This document shows, one piece after another, positions 1 through 11,771 of a stretch of DNA of 64,000 nucleotides. Position numbers and translations under genes: made by a program. How positions within the stretch are numbered: the stretch's first letter is position 1; each line of letters starts with the position of its first letter. Source of the DNA: Sialis fuliginosa (Eukaryota > Arthropoda > Insecta > Megaloptera > Sialidae); NCBI GenBank assembly GCA_961205875.1, contig OY540816.1:16998701-17062700 (forward strand). Reading direction: 5' to 3'. The notes beneath the pieces are model-generated. The model was given only the letters and a program-made list of their open reading frames with translations. It was not told where the DNA came from and did not search any database.

Positions 1-927
1 TAAATTAGTATGACCTACACCGATTTTTAATAGGTACCTATCTATTTTTCAAACCGACCTGGATTCGTTAAATTACTGTAAAAAACAACTAAAGTACTGG
101 CACCAGGCTTGGATCATACGATTAAATGTACTAAATTAGAAATATTTGTTGATATTTGATTACTGAATCATAATATATAGACACTCAATAATAAAACAGC
201 TTAATTTGATGACAATCGGCCAATGGGTGTCAAAATGGTGGACATTTAAACTAATTATTAGTGTAATTTATTTATTAATTATTATATTATCATAGCGTCT
301 GCTTTACATTGTTTCAAAATTTACGATTCTTTATTTTATATATATTTTATAACTTTTGTGTCGTAGTACTTATCATTTTGTAATAATTAGCAAGTGTCCA
401 TCACCGTGTGTCCATTACTGGTTTTACTTTATCCATTATTGGAGAAAAAGCATAAACAAAACAAAAGGCTATAATGAAAAAAATCAATATTTGCGGATTT
501 TAGTAATTAAATTGATTTAAAAAAGAGGTACTTGTTTTATTAGTAACATAAGTTCATGAGAATTATAAAAAATCTTTCTCTTAAAGGGGCCAAGACTGTT
601 GCCAGTACCTAATATAAAAAAATAATTTAGATTAATTTGCCTATCGATAAAACAATCAATGAGCATATATATAGAGTGGGAGGTCTAGTTAATGCCACTG
701 TTATAACTTCTTGCCTGTTTCGCGTTATCGTGTACATGCTACTATAAATAAGTTTAATGTTTGAACTGAGATAACGTTTTCGCAAATATTGACCGTCACT
801 CTTATATGTTACACCAGTGTTTCTAAACAATTGTTACATATAATATGACTTCAGAAGAAAGTGCTAACAAATTAGTCCGTACTTACAATTAGCATCACAG
901 TGACGTAATGTAGTTACTATGTACCTA

Positions 928-1286
928 TAGCGTCGGATTTAGGTTGTCTACGGCTCCAGGCGCAAAATTATTTTGACCCCCTTCTTATCATTATTTAAAC
1001 GGAAACACCAGAATACAAATTTGTAATTCGTTTAATATTAAAAATTTGATAGTATGCACTTTGTACACTCGAACATAAATTTTACTACTTTGCACTAATT
1101 TTTAACTCGTAGTGTTTTAAATAAAATATATATATATTTTTTTAATATATAAAGGTAAATTTAACTAATATGGCGAATATTTAATAGTTCTTAAGGAGGG
1201 GAGGGGGTATGTATTACAGATTTACCCCCTCTGATGAAAAATAAACGTGTTGCCCCTCCTGATATAAAAACATTTTGCCGCCGCTG
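928..1286. repeat. degenerate hAT-like element remnant
   Basis: The left edge (TAGCGTCGGATTTAGG) and the reverse complement of the right edge (CAGCGGCGGCAAAATG) resemble each other and the CAG-type ends of hAT-like elements. The interior is AT-rich with short G/C runs and has no long ORF. No target-site duplication is visible, so the limits are approximate and the assignment is weak. Confidence 0.3.
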
Positions 1287-1349
1287 ACTGCAGATAAAAT
1301 GCAACTTATAAAACAAAATAGAACTGCATATATGTATATGTAGATTTAC

Positions 1350-2460
1350 CAGAGGCGAAGCGTCCATGGAAGCAGGGGAAGCAGTGCTTCCCTTACTCTA
1401 TGGGTAAAATTAATACAAATCTGTGTTTTCAGTTAATAAATAATTTTAAAATATTAAAATATTATTAGAATATTCATTTTTATGCGCAACTAAAACTTTT
1501 AACCAAAAATCAAAAATAGCCTTTAATATTAATTTAAACGCTCAATTATAAAACTATAATACCTCTACGTCTTATTTTCTTGTATTTTAGTCGATATTTG
1601 TATGACGAGTTGAAGTTCACTGCAGGAAATTTCACTAAAAAATTTCGAATTTTTTATTTTGTTAAAAGTATGTTTATTATATAGAAAATGATGTGAAAAG
1701 TTGTTTGTTTCAAACCGCAGGTCTGTATCCCAAATCGTTCTCGAAATATAGCCTCTCAAAGTTTTAGTTTTTTCAAATTTTTGGAGAAAAAAGGCCATAT
1801 CTTTTGAACGCGTGGTCGGAATTGATTTTAGTCGACGGATTTGGAATCAGCGTGTCAAAATCTATATAATGAAATGTATAATATCTTAAAACTCGAAAAA
1901 AAAAAATTCGCGAAAAATTGAAAAAATTCAAAGGGGTATACCTTAAAAAAATGTCGATTTTAGACGAAAATTTTTTTGTCGGATTTTAAAGTATTATATA
2001 TGTCATTATATAGATTTTGACACGCTGATTTCAAATCCGTCAACTAAAATCAATTTCGACCACGCGTTCAAAAGTTATGGCCTTTTTTCTCCAAAAATTT
2101 GAAAAAACTAAAACTTTGAGAGGCTATATCTCGAGAACGGTTTAAGATACAGACCTGCGGTTTGAAACAAACAACTTTTCACGTCATTTTCTATACAATA
2201 AACATACTTTTAACGAAATCAAAAATTCGAAATTTTTTAGTGAAATTTCCTACAGTGAACTTCAACTCGTCGCAAATATCGACTAAAATACAAGAAAATA
2301 AGACATAGAATCATTTAGTTACTATATTAATATATAAGAATTTATTTAAAAAAGTAAAAGCTTGAACTTAAGGTGTTTCATAATTAGTTTTTTTTGTTAA
2401 TAGGACTGGGAGGATTGACAAAATATTCTTCCCTTTTAAAAATTTCACGCCTCGCCACTG
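1350..2460. mobile_element. foldback MITE, hAT-type ends (copy 1)
   Basis: The element begins CAGAGGCGAAGCGTCC and ends with the complement of CAGTGGCGAGGCGTG. The flanking 8-mers, agatttac and agctatac, match at 6 of 8 positions, which is compatible with an aged hAT target duplication. The centre is a very long inverted repeat: the arm at about 1564-1895 is nearly the reverse complement of about 1978-2310, with a short AT-rich loop. A transcript across it would form a hairpin of over 300 bp. A second, inverted copy lies near 51.3-52.3 kb. No transposase ORF is present. Confidence 0.75.
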
Positions 2461-2899
2461 AGCTATACATTTGTAGATATACAATATACATACATGTACA
2501 AATATATACTTACAAACACACATGCTATTTTAAGTAATTGTTAGTTACAGAATTTTTATAGACACATTTACCTATAATGCAAGTTGGTTTTTTACTCACA
2601 GAATAAAAGTTTTCTTTATTTTTGTCCCTGGAAGACATATATATTCACAAACCTTTCATATTACATCCGTTACCATTCATGAAAATAATATAATGGTGAC
2701 AGGTTCGGCTTCAACCGCACGCACTGCATTCAATTCAAAAAAATTCATCTACAAGCTTATAGCATATTATTGATATACTTATACCTATAGAAAAGTTACA
2801 CAGAAACAAATTTTGATCGAAAGAAAAATCTACGCAGTAGTTGCAATAATGTATCTGATTATGTAACGAATTCAAATTCTGATTAATATGTAAATACAT

Positions 2900-3117
2900 C
2901 ATAGACATAGAGAATGGACCAGGCATCTGACTCAAACACACAACCGTGTCAAAAGAAAGAGATAGAAACAGGTTTGGAATAACTTGTCCTTTTTTTAAAC
3001 AGGAGTATAACTCTATGTCTATGTTCCAAACTACACTGCATCTCTCTCTCCTTTTTTGAACAGATGTTACACCATTGAGTTAATACAGAATGCACTGTCC
3101 ATTCTCTATATGCTATG
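2900..3117. mobile_element. MITE with CATAGACATAGAG ends (copy A)
   Basis: The 218-bp element starts CATAGACATAGAGAATGG, and its right end is a slightly diverged complement of the same motif. It is flanked on both sides by the exact 9-mer taaatacat (2891-2899 and 3118-3126), a strong target-site duplication. The same ends occur at 15793-16000 and, more diverged, near 60395-60564. It has no coding capacity. Confidence 0.8.
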
Positions 3118-3278
3118 TAAATACATATATATAATATATACATAAGCTTTTAATAGGTAAGAGTAGAGTCACTACAGTAAGAATCTGGGTAGCGTGGATC
3201 GATTTTTGGTTGATTGTAGTATAGCCAAATCTTGCTCACAGCCGTATTTTCTGATATCATCAGTCAATATCATTCAAT

Positions 3279-3543
3279 ATATCGACGAAAAAGATGAGAA
3301 AGGTCGTATCTGACAAAAACCAAACTTTACAGGAGAGAGAAATAACTGTTTAATAGAGGGTAACGTGAGTCCTAGTTTTCCAAAATGTTATAAAAGACAC
3401 GTTGATTTCTGCAGTTTCATTCAAGTTAACACCGTAAGAGTGCTCTCAGATCGTGGAGCTGCTTATAAAAATTGTAGCTAAACTAAAACCTTAAAATCGA
3501 CAAAAATGTCAGATACGACCTTTCTCATCTTTTTCGTCGATAT
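3279..3543. repeat. perfect 37-bp inverted repeat with 191-bp spacer
   Basis: Positions 3279-3315 and 3507-3543 are exact reverse complements over 37 bases (left arm begins atatcgacgaaaaagatgag). Perfect identity of both arms, with an unrelated spacer and no similarity outside the arms, points to a recent foldback or MITE-type origin. No target duplication was recognised. Confidence 0.75.
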
Positions 3544-4139
3544 ACTTTATATTATTACATTATGTTCAATTTTAATGGTAATGTTTTTTTATACTTGCTC
3601 AAATAACACACAAATAATCATATTAAAACGCTAATTTGGCTAAAAATGGCGACGCTGTCGAAACTCTTACTGGAGTGACTCTAGGGAATTGTAGCTCCCG
3701 TATACAATTCCTTCAATTGGTTATTGATAGTGAGTTTTTTACAGTTACTATTATTATTGACAAATAAAAGATTTAATTTTTGAAAATTTTTCAACAAAAA
3801 AAATTAAATTGTTTAACCCCCCCCCCCATATATATTTTAAAATACGTTGTTTAATGTATGGTTATTTATATGTATCGGTCTATCCTTAATTTTTTTCTAT
3901 ACCCGTTAATATTTGATGTGTGGGGCCCCGCATTTGCTAAATCTGTCACTCAAAAACGATACAGGTTTAAGTGTAATTGCAGATGAGGGACTCTGATTTT
4001 TGTGCACGATTAGCATACATACAAAATCGTTCGATAATTGTTATTGATTTGAAATAAATTTAAAAACATTTTTGTTAAGAATTTATTCTTAATAAATGAA
4101 AATATAACTCTTTAGAATTTGTTAAATGTTTATTGTATA

Positions 4140-4277
4140 CAGTGGTGCACCCATTTAAAAAAATAATATATGATTTTCGTTTTTTTATTTATTATAATTG
4201 TTAAATTGAATAATGTACATATATATTGATAAATTCGAGGGGGGGTCTAACCCCTAAAAAACATGAGTAAACCACTG
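4140..4277. mobile_element. hAT-type MITE, 138 bp
   Basis: It begins CAGTGGTGCACCC and ends with the complement of CAGTGGTTTACTC. The flanking 8-mers attgtata (4132-4139) and attatata (4278-4285) agree at 7 of 8 positions. The ends and the 8-bp duplication are those of the hAT superfamily. There is no ORF. Confidence 0.65.
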
Positions 4278-4635
4278 ATTATATATATATATGTTCCTAA
4301 ATAAAACATTCTGCATATTATATGTATTTCGCAAATTCCCAAGTAATTAAATAAAAATTGTGTCATAGTTATGTACAAACAGTAGGTATATCTATATTAA
4401 AAAAAAATGATTTGCTAATCTTTTTTTGTACCTACATATTTACAATTTACGAAATGAGTAAACAAATATTGGCAAACGATTTTAAAAAAAACATATGACA
4501 TCATGTTTTTCCTCATGAATCTAATAAAAAAAAAAAAACAAGAAGACCAAACATGATTTCGCAAACACGTTGTTGATTTCCCACTGCGACGCCCATGTGT
4601 TTCAGCAATGTATTATATGCATGTGTATGTGAAAG

Positions 4636-4656
4636 TACACACACACACACACACAC
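4636..4656. repeat. (AC)n microsatellite
   Basis: An uninterrupted run of about ten CA dinucleotides, just upstream of the GC-rich island. Confidence 0.9.
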
Positions 4657-4749
4657 GTGTATATTCGCCGTTTTAAATTTCGCATTATTTTTACTCTTCG
4701 GCATCCTGGCTTTTGTGAAATAATAATTTCTCAAGCACTCCTCGTCAAG

Positions 4750-4930
4750 CAAGCCATGAATATGGCTCCCTCCGTCGCACCGCGCTTTACCCCTCTTGTA
4801 TGAGACCGGTTACCAACACCGCCATTGGTCACGCGTGTTGTCTCGCTCGCACACAGCGCGTTGCACGCGATGCGCGACAACGACAGAGCGACGTTGCACT
4901 GACGTCACCGTGGGACTTTTTGGCGCGAAC
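4750..4930. promoter_or_regulatory. GC-rich, CpG-containing promoter-like island
   Basis: This stretch is sharply richer in G/C and CpG than the surrounding DNA. It contains an inverted CCAAT box (ATTGG at 4824-4828) and a perfect palindromic cAMP-response-type element TGACGTCA at 4900-4907. These look like a promoter, but no TATA box or coding exon ties it to a gene. The nearest downstream gene starts at 8471 on the plus strand, and a non-coding 5' exon here is possible. The role is inferred. Confidence 0.35.
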
Positions 4931-5419
4931 AGTACTTGCATATTGTACACACCAACCACACCGACTTGTTTGCAAAATACGTGAGAGTCGTATGCAAATT
5001 CAAGTCGTTTTTGCAACAACAACAGAAGAATATAACGTGGTGGTCAAGTTTGCAAGGAACTACTACTCCTCGACTTGCACGGGCGGTCATGCAGGTTTCT
5101 TTTTCGCATATATCGCATAATAGGTACACACACAGATTATGGTTTGGGGGGTTATCTCCCGTACATGTACTACACACATTATGAAGATATGACTAATTTG
5201 CCAAATGCAAATTCAAAGGGAATGGCATAGATCGATTGTGCGTTTCTCACACTGTCTCGGGAAACCGCTGCTCGCTCGGGTTTTGTTGTACCCTCTTTTT
5301 GCACAGCATTCATGTCGACGTCACAAAATTATTATTAGCAAACGAGAAATGTTAAAATAAGAAAAGCACACACACATACATTTAAATCGTGTACGTGTAA
5401 AATATGCACATGTGCAACA

Positions 5420-5488
5420 ATGGCTGAGACAAAGGATGTTCTGCGCATCATCCACCACGATCCGCTAAAATGGATCATAGATTTTTAG
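5420..5488 (+). CDS. possible short ORF, 22 residues
   Basis: A 22-codon ORF starts MAETKDVLRIIHH and ends at TAG. The ATG sits in a good insect start context (caacaATGG). The composition is markedly less AT-rich than the surroundings and follows a GC-rich promoter-like region, which is why it is listed. No family is recognised. It could be an upstream ORF or first coding exon of a transcript, or chance. No splice donor is visible before the stop. Confidence 0.2.
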   Translation: MAETKDVLRIIHHDPLKWIIDF

Positions 5489-5489
5489 T

Positions 5490-8470
5490 TTGTTTTTTAT
5501 TTTACATAAAGAAACAGATATCCGTTAGATTTCTGTTACCGGTTCTTGTATTATATCGACAAAGAGATTTATAATATTTTTTAAAATAATTAAATAGGTA
5601 CGCACTTATGTATACAGTTTTCCCTATATATAGCATATAGCTATAGTATGTTAAAATGAGTAGGTATGCATTATTTTAATAAATATGTATTTAAAAAAAA
5701 TCTATATTGTTGTATCTACTTCTATATCTGATTTTTAAGAGTAAAAGTGGGTGGATTAATAGCGTCGATTTTATACATGAATGGGCCCCTAGACAAATTG
5801 GTAAACCTGGGCCCTATTTATTGTTAAAAGTTTTAAATTGATGTTTACAAAAATTAATTTATTCCGAGAAATGCCGGGCACATAAAAGATGGGGCCCACG
5901 CAGGACTGTGAGCTAACATCAGGCGCCCTTTTAAATTCTCTGAAAAAATATATTTTGTTATTTATCAGTTTTAATTTTTGAGTAAAAATTAAGAAACTGC
6001 AAAGTGCACAACAAAAAATGTAGTTGTGATATATGCCTAGTGATATTATAGCCCTTATAGCCCAATAGTTAGGGTGGGCCTAGTTGTAAAAACGATACTG
6101 TATATAGATCTATTTTGTGATTAGCACATATACCTAGATATTTAATATAGTGCAAAAAAATTTCACATCCCAACAATACTTGGAACACGTGTACCAAGTG
6201 CATACATTCTATTTTTCTTAAATCAGAAATAATAAGAATGGATTAAATATTTCGCCTTCTCTGAAACACAGTTTAATCAAGAAACCATCAATATGCAAAT
6301 TATCTGAAATATAGAATCAACGTTGAATACAATAGTCGCAATTTTCAAAGCGACTCATCATTACGTCAAATTCACAAAAGACCATCAGTAAATATTTGTT
6401 ACAATAAAATATAATATTTTATGTGCGTTTAGCATTTGAACAAATGCGAAGAAATGAGCAACATTATAATAAACATATATATCCAGATACATAAATGGAA
6501 CAGATTTTTTGTCCAGATGTAAACATTGGGAAAAAAGAAACGCCTGATTATCAAAACGTACAGCACAACACTTGCAAAATCCGGTTTCGTGAAGAAAGGA
6601 CAAAGCTGGAAAAGAAGGGTCACACGGACTAGTCCCGGCAATTTCGCACGTATCCTTGTGTTCCAGAATTAAATGTTTGCCGTTTTTAATTCCCTCAGTA
6701 TTTCTCAGATACCTTTCGCAGAGAAGGATTTAGGGGCTGATTTTTATGTGTGAAAATTTGTTTAAACCTCTCTCCAATTAAAGTCGGTTAAAATACATTA
6801 TATAAAACTGGCTTTAAAGAGACAAATTTATTTAGAAGGAAGCAGGTATTATTGATTTTTGACTAATAAGTAATATTAGTATCAAGTTATGGGGTGACAT
6901 TTTTTTTAATAATAACAAAAACATAAAATTTTTACAAAAATGTCAATTTTATCTCTGTTAATTTTCACATAGAAAAATTAACCAAGAAGGAGGAGTGCTT
7001 AATTATTATTTATAATTTACCTACAAAAATTCAATCAGTATAAAATACAAGTAATACTTTTTGATATCATTTTACGAAAATTATAGAGCTTTGAATTTTT
7101 TTTAGGAAAAAAAAAACTATATTTTTTCCGACTGTATATATTACTGAAAAAATAAATAAATAAACCCTTTCAGTAGATGAGTATTCAAAATTCTCAAATG
7201 GGGCTTTTAAAAAATTCCACTTAGGCTCAAATATTTCTGAGTCCGGTCATTCCTGGGAACAGGACATGCATTGTTTGTATACGTTTGCAGTTTTTATAAG
7301 CGGATCTTTACTCTCAAGCTCCCTCCCCCTAAATCTCGAAATATTTTAAATGCATAAAATAACACCATCTTCGTTTTCTAACGGTCTTTTCTAAATATAC
7401 TTATTACCCCCTCCTCCTGGATCTGCTCTTGCATTCGATGGTAATTCGTTTTGCAAAATCCATTGTATGTTAAAAATATTATAAGATAAAACTATAATGC
7501 ATACGCATACATTAAGAAAATTTAGGCTATCGCTTAGGACGCCTAAATATATATCTTACATTAATAGCTTACTCAAAGTCATCGATTCTAAAATATTCGT
7601 AAGCACTTATTGTGATCCTATATAATTTATTTTTTTATTATCAATTCTAAATTTAATATTAAAAAAAAAAAATACAATAAGTAAACTACAAAAAATAAGT
7701 TTTCTATTCTATTTATGGATGAGATATTATTATTATGTATCATAATTATTATGTCATCATAAAAATTAGTAATGCAGTTTCAATTCACTAACTCAATAAA
7801 TGATAAATTTTCCCAATCTTAACGTATTTAATTCAAATACTACCGCTAAAAATAATTTTCGTAGAAGTTAGCCACCTAGTGACATATATTAAAAGTACTT
7901 AATTTCGAAATAAGTTTTTTAATATTCACTTTTACAGTTTAAATAAAACAATTAATGAAATTAATCAATATATTGACGCAACTAATATTAATATAAAATT
8001 CAATGAATATTTCAACACAAAATTAAAAATAGTTTCATTTACTCAATAGATATTTGATGACACATAACGACATTAACGACACACCCCCATTGAACAATAG
8101 CACACTGTTGCCAGGTTAAATAAATTTAAAAAAATATACTATAAAATATATAAATAACTTTAACTTTTTCTGCAATAATACAATTTTCTTGCTTTTATCA
8201 TAAATAAATAAACGTTTGTATTATAAATGAATTTGTAATTAATTATTTATAGGGAATTTAAAACAATCTGGCAACAGCGAACACCCAACAACTTGTTGAA
8301 AATGCAGGTGGTTAGCCGAGAATTAAACCTTTAGTCACAATCATTGTGTGATGTGAAACAACACATCAATTATAAATACATACCTGTAAACAAAACAAAA
8401 ATTATTACTATTGATTTTGTGTGATTTATACAATGTTAATAAAGTTATAACGTCTAACAATATACCGAAC
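5490..8470. other. AT-rich stretch without recognised gene
   Basis: I see no coding exon here. At 5780-5930 there are GGGCCC-rich patches like those at the ends of the transposon remnants at 51.2 and 63.4 kb. The rest is AT-rich, with poly-A/T runs. The last few hundred bases should hold the promoter and 5' UTR of the gene starting at 8471. Confidence 0.5.
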
Positions 8471-11400
8471 ATGTTGTCGGAACGTGCTTTAGCCGATTTT
8501 CTGACAATCGGTGTGGTTGTTTTCGCATTATGCATGGTCAACGCCCAGTACGAATGGCAACCAAGAGATTCTTTCGACGAAGTACGCAAGAAAATGGATC
8601 AAGTATCTGGCGACAATTGTCCGATACAGCATCTCGGCGATCTGTATTTGCCCGAAGATTCCGTATCGCATTTACCTGACATTAAAGACATAAACATCAA
8701 TCCTGTATTCCCGAACAGAACTGCACTTCTTCACCTACATAACTTGGCAATGAGCAGGTCATTTTTTTGGAGTTACATTCTTCAAAGTAGATTCATTCGA
8801 CCTGCTATAAATGACACATATGATCCAGGAATGATGTACTACTTTCTATCGACTGTAGCTGATGTCTCATCGAACCCACAATTAAACGCTAGTGCTATAT
8901 ACTTCTCACCTAATATGTCATATTCACCGTCGTATAGAGGATTCTTTAACAAAACATTTCCACGGTTCGCGCCCCGTACATTTCGAGCTGATGATTTCAA
9001 CGACCCTATACATTTTGAACGAATTTCCACTTTAAATATGTTCGATGTACAAGATTTAGGTGCAATTCCAACTGACTCACAGAGTCAGGATTATACATCA
9101 GATCATTATCGAATTAATGAATGGTATAAACTCTGGTTGCCTGATAATTCTGTTGGTAAAGGTCGACACGATACAAAGACGACATATCAGGTTGAAATCC
9201 GATATGCCAACAACACAAATGAAACTTATACATTCCATGGACCACCAGGTGCAGATGAGTACCCAGGACCTGTTAAATGGACACGCCCCTATTTTGATTG
9301 CGGTCGCTCAAATAAATGGTTAGTTGCGGCTGTAGTTCCGATAGCTGATATTTATCCTAGACACACGCAGTTCAGACATATTGAATATCCTACGTAAGTA
9401 TCATTTCCATTATTGAATATAATTTTTGCAGTACCTAATACGGATATTTATCTTTTTATAGATATACCGGTGCAGCTGTTCTAGAAATGGATTTCGATCG
9501 AATAGATATAAACCAATGCCCAAAAGGTCAAGGTAACTCAGGGCCTAATCGATTTGCTGATACTGCTCGATGTAAAAAAGAAACTACAGAAGTAAATAAT
9601 GTTATTTATTACTTGATATTAATAATAATAATAATACTTTGACTATTTAATACAATAACTTTATATTTTTAGTGTGAACCGTTACATGGCTGGGGTTATA
9701 GAAGAGGTGGATATCAATGTCGATGTAAGCCAGGTTTTCGATTACCGTATGTTGTAAGAAGACCGTATTTAGGAGAAATAATTGAACGTGCCTCTGCTGA
9801 ACAATACTATAACGGCTACGATTGTGACCGAATAGGATGTATGTCAAGCTAATTAAAAATTCATGCAAAGAATAATACATAATTTTTATAAATATTACTT
9901 TTCAGGGGTACAAAAAGTCCCAGTGCAGTGGGAAAAAGCATCACCTTATTTGCGAGAACTTTATCTTGAAAAATATTACGAATATCGTAACTATTCTGTT
10001 GGGCCGGACTCATTACGTAACAGCCGCATTAATATTCATGCTGTGCTTGATTTCATTCTTGGCGTTAATGAACGCACATGTTCACAGTATCATCCGCAAG
10101 ATTTACATTTACTTGGTGATGTTAGTTTTGGAACAAGAGAGCAGTTTCAGAACGAAGCAAAAATGGCAGTCCGATTGGCTAATTTTATTAGTGCCTTTTT
10201 GCAGGTAATTTTAATAAAAGATTTTGGTTTTTTAGCAAGTTTAAATTTACAAAGAATTAATCAAATAGTAAATTAAATCTAATAATAACCATTAGTAATG
10301 TAGTATATTAGTTTAAAACTAATCCAATAATTATTTACAGGTTTCTGATCCAAAAGAAGTTTACAGTGGTAAACGTGTTGCTGATAAGCCGTTAAGTGAA
10401 GATCAAATGATTGGAGAAACTTTGGCACTTGTTTTGGGCGACAGTAAGATTTGGGCAGCTGGTACATTCTGGGAACGTAACAAGTTCACTAATCGTACAT
10501 ATTTTGCACCATATGCATATAAAAAGGAATTAAATACTCGAAAATTTAAAGTTGAAGATTTGGCAAGATTAAATAAAACAGGTTAAAATACATTTTAAAT
10601 ATTGTACATATATCTCAAGTATTAATTATCGTTTATTAAAATTTTAGATGAATTATACACAAATAAAGACTGGTATCAGTTCCTAAAACAACGTTGGTTA
10701 ACCAATTTTGATAGCCTGGAAAAATATTATATGAAAATAAAAATACGACTGAATGAGACTGGAGAACATCAAAAGAAATACGAGCATTATCCAAATTACT
10801 ACCACGCCGCTAATATTGACCACGGACATTGGACAACACCATACTTTGATTGTGGTAAGAATAAACTCAACAAGTGGTTTATCACATATGCAGTGCCTTT
10901 CTTTGGATGGGACAGTCTCAAAGTTAAACTCGAATTCAAGTAAGTAACGAACAAAATTAATAATACAATTAATTTGTATGCAATATTTCGATTTTATGAT
11001 TTATTTTATAAAGTGAATATAAAGTTATAGCATGGGAGTTAATATTTCACCCCCTGTCACATATGAAGGGTTGTAATAGTTCTACCCAAAAATAATTTGT
11101 TTAAAAATCAGACCACAAATACACATTTTTGTAAATATCTCAAGATAAACCTAACAGAGTACCAAACGTACCAAACATCCAGTTGTTTAGGCCTGATGAT
11201 ATCGCATACAAAAAACCGACATTTTGATGTGGTTTTTTATGGGAAAATACAAAAGATAGAGAAAAAATCAAATTGTGCTGGTGTTAATATAATATTTTTT
11301 TTACAGGGGTGTAGTTGCAGTCACAATGGATCTTTTACAGTTAGATATTAACCAATGTCCTGATAAATACTATGTGCCTAATGCTTTCAAAGACACTCAC

Positions 11401-11771
11401 AAATGTGATAAATTGTCTTCATATGTAAGTATACTTACAAAAGATATTTTTATTTAGTGTCTGAATAATTACTTAATAAACTAATTAATATAAATTGTAT
11501 TTTTTAGTGCGTCCCGATCTTGGGTAGAGGTTATGAAGTTGGAGGTTATAAATGCGAATGTCTTCAAGGTTATGAATATCCATTTGAAGATCTTATTACA
11601 TATTATGATGGGCAACTAGTGGAAGCTGAATTCACCAATATTGTTAATAATACCGAGACTCGATTCGATATGTTTAAATGTCGATTAGCCGGCGTTTCCG
11701 GTCTGTCTGCAAGCATAACAGTCATAATTGCAGCAGTTATATTATTATTATATGCTTACAAGAGGCATTAG
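8471..11771 (+). CDS. tandem Cache-EGF (GPR158/179-ectodomain-like) single-pass membrane protein
   Basis: Eight exons joined by GT-AG introns: 8471-9393, 9462-9591, 9673-9838, 9906-10204, 10341-10581, 10648-10939, 11307-11424 and 11508-11771. All junctions keep frame, giving 810 residues. The ATG at 8471 is chosen because it opens a signal peptide (hydrophobic core about residues 9-24). Two homologous halves follow. Each has a Cache-like region with the motif PYFDCG...NKW (residues about 270-285 and 648-662), then DINQCP, then a cysteine-rich EGF-like segment GWGYRRGGYQCRC (357-369) or GRGYEVGGYKCEC (729-741). This order matches the extracellular part of GPR158/GPR179 (glycine-responsive orphan class C receptors). 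Here it occurs twice and ends in one hydrophobic helix (about 789-807) and the tail YKRH, with no seven-helix domain. A role in extracellular ligand sensing is inferred. Neither half can be assigned a ligand from sequence. Confidence 0.85.

Noticed and set aside
4796..5184. Overlapping open frames on both strands at the GC-rich island
   Set aside because: They coexist in several frames because GC-rich DNA has few stops. None shows domains or matching splice sites.
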